From Site-B1 sp963722665 (GTDB lineage: Bacteria; Bacteroidota; Bacteroidia; Flavobacteriales; Flavobacteriaceae), in NCBI GenBank assembly GCA_963722665.1, contig CAVRNW010000009.1, positions 1-64,000 of the forward strand: a stretch of 64,000 nucleotides of DNA, written 5' to 3'. The notes beneath the pieces are model-generated. The model did no database searches, had not been told where the DNA came from, and saw nothing but the letters and a program-made list of their open reading frames with translations. The position numbers and the translations under genes are program-made. Below are positions 35,227 through 44,729 of the stretch, in pieces. Every line of letters starts with the position of its first letter. Within the stretch, counting starts at the first letter, position 1.

Positions 35227-36492
35227 ATGGTAAATAATAAGGTGTTAGGAATTATTTTAGGAGGAGGACAAGGATCAAGATTGTATCCATTAACAGAACA
35301 ACGATCTAAACCAGCCGTTCCAATTGCTGGGAAATATAGATTGGTAGATATTCCCATTTCAAATTGTCTCAATTCAGACATCAAACGCATGTATGTGTTA
35401 ACCCAGTTTAATTCGGCTTCGTTAAACAGACACATTAAAAACACCTATCATTTTAGCTTTTTTAGCTCTGCTTTTGTTGATGTTTTAGCGGCAGAACAAA
35501 CTATAAGCAGTGGTGAATGGTTTCAAGGAACAGCTGATGCAGTAAGACAAAGTATGCATCATTTTTTATCTAACGATTTTGAATATGCTTTAATCCTATC
35601 CGGTGATCAGTTGTATCAAATGGATTATAATCTAATGCTTGAAGAACATATAAAAAGTAAAGCAAAAATATCTATAGCAACTATTCCTGTAACCGCCAAA
35701 GAAGCTACATCATTTGGAATTCTTAAGGCAAACGACAAAAATGTAATTACTTCTTTTATAGAAAAACCCGCTTCAGATTTATTACCTGATTGGGAATCCG
35801 AAGTAAGCGATTTTATGAAAAATAATGGCCGTAAGTATTTGGCTTCTATGGGTATTTATATTTTTAACAAGGATATTTTAATTGAGTTAATGAATAACCC
35901 AGATACAATGGATTTTGGCAAAGAAATTATACCTCAATCAATTGACAAACATAAAACCATCAGTTATCAATATGAAGGTTATTGGACAGATATTGGAAAT
36001 ATCGATTCATTTTTTGAAGCAAATTTAGGTTTAACGGATAATATTCCAAGTTTTGATCTATATGACAAAAATAAAAGAATATATACCAGAGCGAGAATGT
36101 TGCCTACAACAAAAGTTTCGGGAACAACACTAGAAAAAGCTGTGATTGCAGAAGGTTGTATCATTCATGCCGCAAAAATAGAGCGATCTGTGATTGGTAT
36201 TAGATCAAGAATAGGAATGGACTCTACTGTAATTAATACCTATATGATGGGTGATGATTATTATGAAACACTTAAAGACATGGCAGAGAAAAGAATTGAA
36301 ATCTTGATGGGTATTGGAGAGCGCTGTTTTATTAAAAATGCAATCCTTGATAAAAACTGTCGTATTGGCGATGATGTGAGAATTAATGGAGGACCTCATC
36401 TGGAAAACAAAGAAACTGATATGTATTTTATAAAAGATGGAATTGTAGTTGTTAAAAAAGGAGCAACTATTCCTAAAGGATATGTAATATAG
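35227..36492 (+). CDS. glgC: Glucose-1-phosphate adenylyltransferase
   Basis: The 421 aa product has the nucleotidyltransferase N-terminus LGGGQGSRLYPLTEQRSKPAVPIAGKYRLVDIPISN, QGTADAVRQ, LSGDQLYQMDY and EKPASDLLPDW. A C-terminal left-handed beta-helix follows (IIHAAKIERSVIGIRSRIG, CRIGDDVRINGG). It makes ADP-glucose from glucose-1-phosphate and ATP, the committed step of bacterial alpha-glucan synthesis. It starts 2 bp after the repaired glgM stop codon, so the two are coupled. Confidence 0.95.
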   Translation: MVNNKVLGIILGGGQGSRLYPLTEQRSKPAVPIAGKYRLVDIPISNCLNSDIKRMYVLTQFNSASLNRHIKNTYHFSFFSSAFVDVLAAEQTISSGEWFQGTADAVRQSMHHFLSNDFEYALILSGDQLYQMDYNLMLEEHIKSKAKISIATIPVTAKEATSFGILKANDKNVITSFIEKPASDLLPDWESEVSDFMKNNGRKYLASMGIYIFNKDILIELMNNPDTMDFGKEIIPQSIDKHKTISYQYEGYWTDIGNIDSFFEANLGLTDNIPSFDLYDKNKRIYTRARMLPTTKVSGTTLEKAVIAEGCIIHAAKIERSVIGIRSRIGMDSTVINTYMMGDDYYETLKDMAEKRIEILMGIGERCFIKNAILDKNCRIGDDVRINGGPHLENKETDMYFIKDGIVVVKKGATIPKGYVI

Positions 36493-36543
36493 ATTAATGA
36501 GTGTTTACATTAACTGTTCATAATTTAAATTTGTGAAGTAGCC

Positions 36544-36590
36544 TTTATAGCTATAAATTAAGGATTTATAGCTCTTATTTATTACATTTG
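36544..36590 (+). promoter_or_regulatory. Putative glgE promoter with upstream palindrome
   Basis: TACATTTG (36583-36590) matches the Bacteroidetes -7 consensus TAnnTTTG and lies 25 bp before the glgE start. Just upstream, TTTATAGCTATAAA (36544-36557) is a perfect 14-bp palindrome, and its half TTTATAGCT is repeated at 36565. This suggests a separate, regulated promoter for glgE-mak-glgB. Confidence 0.45.
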
Positions 36591-36615
36591 CTGTCTTCTA
36601 AACTAACTATTTATA

Positions 36616-38553
36616 ATGCTTAATCAGGAAAGAGTTGTCATAGATTTTGTTTCACCACAAATAAATAATGGTGAATTTTTTATTAAACGTATTGTTAATG
36701 AAGTAATCAATGTTGATGCCCATGTGCTTGCTGATGGTCATGATGTAATTGCTGCTTCTGTTTTATACAAACACGAGGGTAGTTCAAAATGGCAGGAAGT
36801 AAGAATGCATCCTGTCGTGAATAATGAGTGGAAAGCTTCCTTTGTTGTTGAAAAACAAGGGTTTTATAATTATAAAGTTGAAGGGTGGGTCGACTATGCG
36901 TTAACCTGGCAACATGGTATTGAAAGAAAAATAGATGACCGTCAACATGTAAATTCCGAATTATTAGAAGGTGTTGCATTCCTAAAGGCTATTGCTAAAA
37001 AAGCAAACAAATCAGAAGCAGAATATATAGAACATTTAACTAAGTTGTTTACAGATACAAACGCCTATAATGAAGCTATTAAGGAGGCGGTAAGCAATAA
37101 ACTTCACAAAATATTTTTAAAATATCCTGCCAAAGTATTAGCAAATACTTCAATTGACTATAGGGTTTACGTAGATAGATTAAAAGCCAGATTTAGCACA
37201 TGGTATGAATTTTTTCCCAGATCGGCTTCAGAAACTGAAGGTCTTCATGGCACCTTTAAAGATTGTGAACGATTATTGCCCAGAATTGCAAATATGGGTT
37301 TTGATATTGTTTATCTCCCTCCAATACATCCAATTGGTGAAGTCAATAGAAAAGGCAAGAACAACACGACAAATGCTCAAGAAGGTGATGTAGGCTCAAC
37401 ATGGGGAATTGGATCAAAGTATGGCGGTCATAAAGATATCCATCAGCAATTAGGGTCCTTAAAAGATTTTAAGTCTCTAATAAAAAAGGCTAAAGAACAA
37501 GGTCTTGAAATTGCCATGGACTATGCGTTGCAGGCAGCACCAGACCATCCTTGGGTAAAAGAACATCCTGAATGGTTTAAATGGCGGCCAGACGGAACGG
37601 TTCAATATGCCGAAAATCCACCAAAAAAATATCAGGATATCCTACCAATTTACTGGGAAAGCAAAGACTATAAAAACCTATGGAAGGAATGTTTAGACAT
37701 TCTTTTGTACTGGATTGATTGTGGTGTTAATGTTTTTAGAGTCGATAATCCACATACCAAACCATTCTATTTCTGGAATTGGGTAATTTCTGAAGTGAAA
37801 CAAAAGCACCCGGATGTTATCTTTTTAGCCGAAGCTTTTACCGCACCAAAAATAATGGCCAGACTTGCTAAAGAGGGTTATACCCAATCTTATACCTATT
37901 TTACTTGGAGAAACTCAAAACATGAACTCACAGAATACATGAATGAGTTAACCCAGAGTGAGCTTAAAGAATACATGCAGCCGAATTTTTGGCCGAACAC
38001 CCCTGACATTAATCCCTATCATTTGCAAGGGGCAAATGATGCTAAATTCATTCAACGCTATGTTCTTGCAGCAACTCTAAGTTCCAGTATCGGGATCTAC
38101 GGACCTGTTTTTGAACAAATGATAAGTGATGCTTTACCGGGAAGAGAAGAATATCTAAATTCGGAAAAGTTCCAGATCTGTAAATATGACTGGTTTAAAG
38201 AAAATAAACTAACCACAATTATTGCTAAAATTAATTCAATACGGCATCAAAATACCGCTTTACAACAAACCAATAATATTAAGTTCTGCCATATTGAAAA
38301 TAATAATTTAATAGGCTTTTATAAATGGAATCAAGATAGAACGAATGAATTATTAATTATTATAAGTTTAGATCCATATTACGCTCAGCAAGGATCTATT
38401 CAGCTTCCTTTGAATGATCTGGGCATACACCAGGGTCATCAAATACAGGTTTATGATCTGGTTACAGGAAGTAGTTATAACTGGTTTAATGAATGGAATT
38501 TCATCGAGTTGCATCCAACCTTACCATTTCATATATTTAAGATAAATAAATAA
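36616..38553 (+). CDS. glgE: Alpha-1,4-glucan:maltose-1-phosphate maltosyltransferase
   Basis: The 645 aa GH13 enzyme has an N-terminal domain (residues 1-115, VDFVSPQINNGEFFIKRIVNE) and a catalytic barrel with YLPPIHPIGEVNRKGKNN, the nucleophile region VFRVDNPHTKPFYFW and the acid/base FLAEAFTAPKIM. ENPPKKYQDI.PIYW, characteristic of GlgE, is present. It adds maltosyl units from maltose-1-phosphate to alpha-glucan chains. Its length fits the family. It is followed 1 bp later by the maltokinase gene, giving a GlgE-Mak pair. Confidence 0.93.
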   Translation: MLNQERVVIDFVSPQINNGEFFIKRIVNEVINVDAHVLADGHDVIAASVLYKHEGSSKWQEVRMHPVVNNEWKASFVVEKQGFYNYKVEGWVDYALTWQHGIERKIDDRQHVNSELLEGVAFLKAIAKKANKSEAEYIEHLTKLFTDTNAYNEAIKEAVSNKLHKIFLKYPAKVLANTSIDYRVYVDRLKARFSTWYEFFPRSASETEGLHGTFKDCERLLPRIANMGFDIVYLPPIHPIGEVNRKGKNNTTNAQEGDVGSTWGIGSKYGGHKDIHQQLGSLKDFKSLIKKAKEQGLEIAMDYALQAAPDHPWVKEHPEWFKWRPDGTVQYAENPPKKYQDILPIYWESKDYKNLWKECLDILLYWIDCGVNVFRVDNPHTKPFYFWNWVISEVKQKHPDVIFLAEAFTAPKIMARLAKEGYTQSYTYFTWRNSKHELTEYMNELTQSELKEYMQPNFWPNTPDINPYHLQGANDAKFIQRYVLAATLSSSIGIYGPVFEQMISDALPGREEYLNSEKFQICKYDWFKENKLTTIIAKINSIRHQNTALQQTNNIKFCHIENNNLIGFYKWNQDRTNELLIIISLDPYYAQQGSIQLPLNDLGIHQGHQIQVYDLVTGSSYNWFNEWNFIELHPTLPFHIFKINK

Positions 38554-38554
38554 G

Positions 38555-40186
38555 ATGGCAAACATGAGTACTTCTTCAACCGCTTTACATCCTCCTTATG
38601 ATTTTGATTCAAGCTGGGAAGACCTCATGGAAAATAAAGAGTTTGTTAAAACTTTTTTGTCAGAAGTATTAGAAGAATATATTGTAAAACAAAGATGGTA
38701 TGGCGGTAAAGCAAGCAAATTAAAATATATTGAGCTGGCTGAATATTTCAGAATCCAGCAGCATGAAGAAGTATATTATGGTTTAATACTTGAAGTAGAT
38801 TTCACCGAAGCCTTCTATCAGCATTATTTTATTCCCATCGCATTTGTATCTGATGAAAGTTTTGCAATGGATGACCGGATTCTACCAATCAGTATCAGAG
38901 GGCAAGAAGGGTTTATTATCGACGCTATTAATCTTGAGTCATTCAGAAAAGTAGTGTTTGAACGCATTTATACAGCCTTACCAAATGATAGATCGCGCGT
39001 TCAATATCACAAAAGCGTCCTGTTTGATAATTGTGTTTATGAATCATCCCGATTTATGGGCTTGGAGCAAAGCAATACTTCTATTGTTTATAACGAAAAA
39101 TATGTTCTTAAGTTTTTCAGACGTATTTATGCCGATAGAAATCCGGATTACGAAATGAGTCGCTTTCTGTCAGAAAAAAAAGACTTTAAGAATACGCCTC
39201 CATACCTTGGAAGTATACAGATAAAAGACCAGGAAAACACAAGTATTACCATAGGGCTTATGCAGGAAATGGTTCCAAATGAAGGCGACGCATGGGGATA
39301 TATGCTTAAGGAACTACACAAAGTGTTTTTAAGTCTGGAACACAAAAACATTGACATTAACGGGCTCCCTAAAACAGAAAGGTTCCTGCGATTAAATATA
39401 AGTGATGTCCCTCCGCAGATAATTGATTGGGCTGGTTTAAATATCTTTACTAAAATACAAACTCTCGCAAAACGAACTGCAGAGATGCATATTGCTTTGG
39501 GGTCTGAATTTGAAGACACAGCATTTACTCCGGAACGTTTCAGTGGCGATTATACTGTTTGGTTAAAGAACAGATTGCTATATCAGTTCCAAAACAGGCT
39601 GAATATGGTTGAAAACAACTTGCATAAATTAGATGGGTTGGCCTTAGATTTGGCGAATGAATTTCTGGAAAAAAAGAATCTAATAAGAAAACGATTTGTA
39701 AACTTTGACTGGACAAGATTAAAAGGCGAACGTCTTCGTGTCCATGGTGATTATCATCTGGGTCAGGTATTAGTAAAAGATGATGACTTTTATATTCTTG
39801 ACTTTGAAGGAGAACCGGAGAGCACGATTAGAGACAGGAAAGTTAAGCAACCGCCTTTAAAGGACGTTGCGGGCTTATTCAGGTCGTTTCATTATGCGAT
39901 TTATGCAACAATATTCAATAACAAAAAGGATTATAAATACTCTCAAGAACAATTATTTGAGGCATGTGAAATACTCTATCAATATTTTATCGGGGTCTTT
40001 TTGGGCACCTATATAAACTTGATGCAGGACGCCAATATAAATATAGGCTATCATCAGGAAAGAATATTTCTATTAAAATATTCGCTTTTAGAAAAAGCGG
40101 TTTACGAATTGGGCTATGAGCTCAATTCACGCCCTCGCTGGGCAGTGATACCCTTAAAAGGGATCTCTAATATTATTAATAATTAA
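38555..40186 (+). CDS. mak: Maltokinase
   Basis: The 543 aa product resembles Mak/Pep2: an N-terminal cap with VKQRWYGGKASKL, a kinase-like core with VLKFFRRIYADRNPDYE, and catalytic motifs GERLRVHGDYHLGQVLVKDDDFYILDFEGEPE. The HGDYHLGQV and FEGEP motifs hold the catalytic Asp and metal-binding residues. It phosphorylates maltose to maltose-1-phosphate for GlgE. In many genomes it is fused to or next to trehalose synthase TreS. Here it is a separate gene and no TreS gene is visible in the window. Confidence 0.88.
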   Translation: MANMSTSSTALHPPYDFDSSWEDLMENKEFVKTFLSEVLEEYIVKQRWYGGKASKLKYIELAEYFRIQQHEEVYYGLILEVDFTEAFYQHYFIPIAFVSDESFAMDDRILPISIRGQEGFIIDAINLESFRKVVFERIYTALPNDRSRVQYHKSVLFDNCVYESSRFMGLEQSNTSIVYNEKYVLKFFRRIYADRNPDYEMSRFLSEKKDFKNTPPYLGSIQIKDQENTSITIGLMQEMVPNEGDAWGYMLKELHKVFLSLEHKNIDINGLPKTERFLRLNISDVPPQIIDWAGLNIFTKIQTLAKRTAEMHIALGSEFEDTAFTPERFSGDYTVWLKNRLLYQFQNRLNMVENNLHKLDGLALDLANEFLEKKNLIRKRFVNFDWTRLKGERLRVHGDYHLGQVLVKDDDFYILDFEGEPESTIRDRKVKQPPLKDVAGLFRSFHYAIYATIFNNKKDYKYSQEQLFEACEILYQYFIGVFLGTYINLMQDANINIGYHQERIFLLKYSLLEKAVYELGYELNSRPRWAVIPLKGISNIINN

Positions 40187-40189
40187 ATT

Positions 40190-42109
40190 ATGGCAGAAGT
40201 AACACCTTACAGTCTATTTACAGACTTTGACATCAATCTTTTTAAGGCAGGAAAACATTATAGATTGTATGAAAAATTTGGCTCTCATATTGTAACCGTT
40301 GATGGTGTAAAAGGAACCTATTTTGCAGTATGGGCGCCTAGCGCAAAACATGTTTCTGTAATAGGTGATTTTAACTATTGGATTGAAGGAGAGCATCAAC
40401 TTTCTGTACGTTGGGATGCAAGTGGAATTTGGGAAGGTTTTATTCCGGGAGTTGGTCAGGGAAGCACCTATAAATATAAAATTCAAAGCCATAACAACGA
40501 TATAAAAACAGAAAAGTCAGATCCATATGCCAGACGATGTGAGCACCCACCTAATACAGCTTCTATTGTCTGGGAGGACGACTACAAGTGGAAAGATAAT
40601 AACTGGCTTAAAAAAAGAAAGAAAAATAATGCCATTAACGCACCATTCTCCGTTTATGAGGTGCATTTGGGTTCCTGGAAAAAACATGTAGAAGAGGGCA
40701 GATTTATGTCTTATGTTGAATTGGCAGAGGATTTAGTCTCCTATGTGAAGGAAATGAACTTTACCCACGTAGAGTTGATGCCGATTATGGAATTTCCTTA
40801 TGATCCGTCCTGGGGTTATCAGTTAACCGGTTATTTTGCCCCCACTTCTCGATTTGGATATCCTGAAGAATTCAAACTATTGGTGGATAAATTGCACCAA
40901 AATGATATTGGGATCATTCTGGATTGGGTTCCTTCTCATTTCCCTGAAGACGCTCATGGTTTGGGCTTTTTTGACGGATCCCATTTATATGAACACCCGG
41001 ATAGACGAAAAGGATATCATCAGGACTGGAAAAGTTTGATCTTCAATTACGGGCGTAATGAAGTTAAATCCTTTTTAATAAGCAATGCGATTTTTTGGAT
41101 GGATCAATACCATGCAGATGGTTTAAGGGTAGATGCGGTGGCGTCTATGTTGTTTTTGGATTATTCCAGAGAAGACGGTGAGTGGGAACCAAATATCTAT
41201 GGTGGAAGAGAAAACCTGGAAGCAGTAGCATTTTTAAAAGAAATGAATGAAGCGGTTTATGGTAGTTTTCCTGATGTTCAAACAATTGCGGAAGAATCTA
41301 CGGCATTTCCAATGGTTTCTAAACCTACTTTCTTAGGAGGATTGGGCTTTGGTATGAAGTGGATGATGGGCTGGATGCATGACACTTTACAGTATTTTGC
41401 TAAAGAACCTATTTACAGAAAGCATCATCAAAATGACATTACCTTTAGTATGGCCTACGCTTTCACGGAGAACTTTTTGTTGCCTTTATCGCATGATGAA
41501 GTGGTATACGGAAAACAATCGATTCTTGGAAGAATGCCTGGTGATGAATGGCAGCGATTTGCAAACTTAAGATTGCTTTACAGCTATATGTTTGCTCATC
41601 CAGGAACTAAATTGTTGTTTCAAGGATGTGAATTTGGTCAAAGTTCTGAATGGAATTTCCAACAAAGCCTGGATTGGCATTTATTACAATACGATTATCA
41701 TAAAGGTGTTCAGGAACTTATAAAAGACCTGAACACATTATATCGCAAAGAACCCGCTTTACACGAAAAACAATTTAGTGCTGAGGGATTTGAGTGGATA
41801 GAATACAATGATTATCAAAATTCAACTTTGATCTTTATTAGAAAAGGTGATAATGCTGACGATAACTTAATAGTCGCTTGCAATATGACTCCGGTTCCTA
41901 GAGAGAATTATAGAATTGGTTTACCTAAAGCCGGTAAGTTAAAAGAGATATTTAACAGCGACCATAAAAATTACGGAGGTTCCGGTAAGTTTAAGAATAA
42001 ACCCATGACTTCCGATAAAAAAGATTGTCAATATAGAGCCAATTCTATGGTAATATCGATTCCGCCGCTTGGAATGGTTGTTTTTAAGTATCAGAAAACC
42101 TCAAAATAA
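40190..42109 (+). CDS. glgB: 1,4-alpha-glucan branching enzyme
   Basis: The 639 aa product has a CBM48 domain (about residues 25-120, GTYFAVWAPSAKHVSVIGDFNYW) and a GH13 barrel: VYEVHLGSWKK, MPIMEFPYDPSWGYQ, DWVPSHFPEDAHGL, nucleophile GLRVDAVASMLFLDYSR, acid/base IAEESTAFPMVS and LPLSHDEVVYGKQS. It makes alpha-1,6 branches in the glucan built by GlgE. It lies 3 bp after the maltokinase gene. Confidence 0.95.
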   Translation: MAEVTPYSLFTDFDINLFKAGKHYRLYEKFGSHIVTVDGVKGTYFAVWAPSAKHVSVIGDFNYWIEGEHQLSVRWDASGIWEGFIPGVGQGSTYKYKIQSHNNDIKTEKSDPYARRCEHPPNTASIVWEDDYKWKDNNWLKKRKKNNAINAPFSVYEVHLGSWKKHVEEGRFMSYVELAEDLVSYVKEMNFTHVELMPIMEFPYDPSWGYQLTGYFAPTSRFGYPEEFKLLVDKLHQNDIGIILDWVPSHFPEDAHGLGFFDGSHLYEHPDRRKGYHQDWKSLIFNYGRNEVKSFLISNAIFWMDQYHADGLRVDAVASMLFLDYSREDGEWEPNIYGGRENLEAVAFLKEMNEAVYGSFPDVQTIAEESTAFPMVSKPTFLGGLGFGMKWMMGWMHDTLQYFAKEPIYRKHHQNDITFSMAYAFTENFLLPLSHDEVVYGKQSILGRMPGDEWQRFANLRLLYSYMFAHPGTKLLFQGCEFGQSSEWNFQQSLDWHLLQYDYHKGVQELIKDLNTLYRKEPALHEKQFSAEGFEWIEYNDYQNSTLIFIRKGDNADDNLIVACNMTPVPRENYRIGLPKAGKLKEIFNSDHKNYGGSGKFKNKPMTSDKKDCQYRANSMVISIPPLGMVVFKYQKTSK

Positions 42110-42254
42110 GCTTATTTTAAGTAATGTTTTCTTATTTCTTTATAAAATTCTTATGCGAAAACGTAATAGTTGGTAAAACATTCAAAATCATTTGTATTAA
42201 TGTTTTATATGTCTAAAGTTATTCCTTTTTTTGTGGACGAAAAATGATGAGTGT

Positions 42255-44660
42255 ATGATTATAAATACCGAGCTAGAATACAAAGGCAACTTATTTCCTT
42301 CAAAAATAATTAGTTTTAAAAAGGACGTCGATAGGTTGTATTTTTCAACAGACAACAATGTTAAATTACAACTAACAGTTGTAAGGGACAGCGTTTTAAG
42401 GTTTAGATATACAACTACAGGAATTTTTGATAAGGATTTCTCCTATGCCATTACTAAATATGCAAGTACAGGGTACAACCATTTAGAAATTACAGAAGAC
42501 AAAGAGCGATTCATTATAACAACATCCAAATTAATATGCCATATCTATAAAGTAGATCTGGGCGTAGCTATTTATGACGCACAGGATAACACCCTTTTAA
42601 GTCAGGATGAAGCTGGTTTTCATTGGGAAGAAAACTATGAATATGGTGGTAATATTGTGAAAATGAGTAAGATCTCTCATGATGGTGAAAGTTTTTATGG
42701 CCTTGGAGACAAACCGGAAAATTTAAATTTAAAAGGCAGGCGATATGAGAACTGGGTAACGGATTCTTATGCTTATAGCATAGATCAAGACCCTTTATAT
42801 AAAGCGATTCCATTTTACACGGGTTTACATCATAAAAAAGCCTATGGAATTTTCTTTGATAATTCATTCCGCTCCTTTTTTGACTTTGCTCAAGAGCGAA
42901 GAAATGTAACAAGTTTTTGGGCTCAGGGAGGTGAAATGAATTATTATTTCATTTATGGTCCGAAAATGGAAGATGTGGTTTGTAATTACACCGACCTAAC
43001 AGGAAAACCTCATCAACTGCCCCCATTATGGACATTAGGATTCCATCAATGTAAATGGAGTTATTACCCTGAAAGTAAAGTAAAAGAGATAACTTCTAAA
43101 TTTCGTGAACTAAAAATTCCATGTGATGCTATTTATTTAGACATTGATTATATGGATGGTTTTAGGTGTTTTACCTGGAATAAGGAGTATTTCCCAGACC
43201 CAAAAAGAATGGTCAAGGAGTTAGCCGATGATGGTTTTAAAACAGTGGCTATTATTGATCCCGGAATTAAAATCGATGATGAATACAGCATTTTTAAAGA
43301 AGGGCTGGAAAAAGATTATTTCTGTAAACGTGCTGATGGTCCTTATATGAAGGGAAAAGTATGGCCTGGGGAATGCTATTTCCCGGATTACACCAAACCA
43401 GAAGTTAGAGATTGGTGGTCAGGATTGTTCAAGGAGCTTATTGAAGATATTGGAATTAAAGGTGTTTGGAATGATATGAATGAGCCGGCTGTAATGGAGG
43501 TTCCTAACAAAACATTCCCTGATGATGTAAGACATGATTACGATGGTAATCCTTGTAGCCACAGAAAAGCACATAATATATATGGTATGCAAATGGCCAG
43601 GGCAACTTACCATGGTTTAAAGAAGTTTTCTTATCCAAAAAGGCCATTCGTTATTACCAGAGCTGCTTATTCAGGGACACAACGCTATACCTCTACCTGG
43701 ACAGGAGATAATGTGGCAACTTGGGAGCATTTAATGGTTGCTAATATTCAGGCTCAAAGTTTAGCCATGTCTGGTTATTCATTTGTAGGTAGTGATATTG
43801 GAGGGTTTGCAGAGCAGCCGCAAGGTGAATTATTCGCAAGATGGATTCAATTAGGCGTTTTTCATCCATTTTGCAGAGTTCATTCTTCCGGGGATCATGG
43901 TGACCAGGAACCTTGGTCTTTTGACGATGAAGTAACTAATATAGTCAGGAAATTTGTTGAAATACGTTATCAATTATTACCTTATTTATATACCGCTTTC
44001 TGGCAGTATATCCAGGACGGTACGCCTTTACTAAAATCATTGGTTTTGTATGATCAGGAAGATGTTCACACACATTATAGAACCGATGAATTCATTTATG
44101 GTGATAAAATACTGGTTTGCCCAATAAATGAAGCAAATTCAAAAGGGAGGCGAATGTATTTTCCTAAAGGAAGATGGTATAACTTCTGGACCAATCAAGT
44201 CGTAAAAGGGGGTAAAGAAGCATGGGTTGATGCCGACTTAGACAGTATGCCTATATTTATTAAAGAAGGGGCGATCATTCCTAAATATCCTATTCAACAA
44301 TATGTTGATGAAATGGATATTGAAGAGGTGGCTCTTGATATTTATTACAAGGAGGGAAAAGAAGTTTCTAAGTTATTTGATGATGCACATGACGGTTATG
44401 ACTATACTAAAGGTAGGTATAGTCTAAGAACATTTAAACTAACCGGAAAACCAAATCAAATGATCATTCAACAGCACAAGGAGGGTAAATTCACGGCTAA
44501 CTATGATGTTTTTGAGTTGAAGTTTCATGGGTTGCCTTTCAAAATTAAAGAAGTTGAGCTAGACAACGAGATTATTGCTTTAAGTGAGATCAAAATGAAT
44601 GGTAACAGCTCAATGAAGATCAATAAAGATTTTACTGAATTACATATTATTGGTGAATAA
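42255..44660 (+). CDS. GH31 alpha-glucosidase
   Basis: I chose the start at MIINTELEYKG. A TTG 8 codons upstream (42231) is possible. The product of about 801 aa has the N-terminal galactose-mutarotase-like domain, then a GH31 barrel with DIDYMDGFRCFTWN, the nucleophile region GVWNDMNEPAVME, the acid/base region STWTGDNVATWEHL and SDIGGF. No signal peptide is seen, so it probably acts in the cytoplasm, releasing glucose from alpha-glucan or maltose-type oligosaccharides. It follows glgB after a 145-bp gap with nothing recognisable. Confidence 0.92.
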   Translation: MIINTELEYKGNLFPSKIISFKKDVDRLYFSTDNNVKLQLTVVRDSVLRFRYTTTGIFDKDFSYAITKYASTGYNHLEITEDKERFIITTSKLICHIYKVDLGVAIYDAQDNTLLSQDEAGFHWEENYEYGGNIVKMSKISHDGESFYGLGDKPENLNLKGRRYENWVTDSYAYSIDQDPLYKAIPFYTGLHHKKAYGIFFDNSFRSFFDFAQERRNVTSFWAQGGEMNYYFIYGPKMEDVVCNYTDLTGKPHQLPPLWTLGFHQCKWSYYPESKVKEITSKFRELKIPCDAIYLDIDYMDGFRCFTWNKEYFPDPKRMVKELADDGFKTVAIIDPGIKIDDEYSIFKEGLEKDYFCKRADGPYMKGKVWPGECYFPDYTKPEVRDWWSGLFKELIEDIGIKGVWNDMNEPAVMEVPNKTFPDDVRHDYDGNPCSHRKAHNIYGMQMARATYHGLKKFSYPKRPFVITRAAYSGTQRYTSTWTGDNVATWEHLMVANIQAQSLAMSGYSFVGSDIGGFAEQPQGELFARWIQLGVFHPFCRVHSSGDHGDQEPWSFDDEVTNIVRKFVEIRYQLLPYLYTAFWQYIQDGTPLLKSLVLYDQEDVHTHYRTDEFIYGDKILVCPINEANSKGRRMYFPKGRWYNFWTNQVVKGGKEAWVDADLDSMPIFIKEGAIIPKYPIQQYVDEMDIEEVALDIYYKEGKEVSKLFDDAHDGYDYTKGRYSLRTFKLTGKPNQMIIQQHKEGKFTANYDVFELKFHGLPFKIKEVELDNEIIALSEIKMNGNSSMKINKDFTELHIIGE

Positions 44661-44681
44661 TCTATAGGAATTAATAAACAC

Positions 44682-44712
44682 AAAAAAGCCAGCTATAAAG
44701 CTGGCTTTTTTT
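44682..44712. terminator. Bidirectional terminator between GH31 and nifJ
   Basis: GCCAGC (44688-44693) pairs with GCTGGC (44700-44705) around TATAAA, flanked by an A run on the left and seven T on the right. It serves both converging genes. Confidence 0.85.
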
Positions 44713-44729
44713 ATCTCTACGATTCAAAA

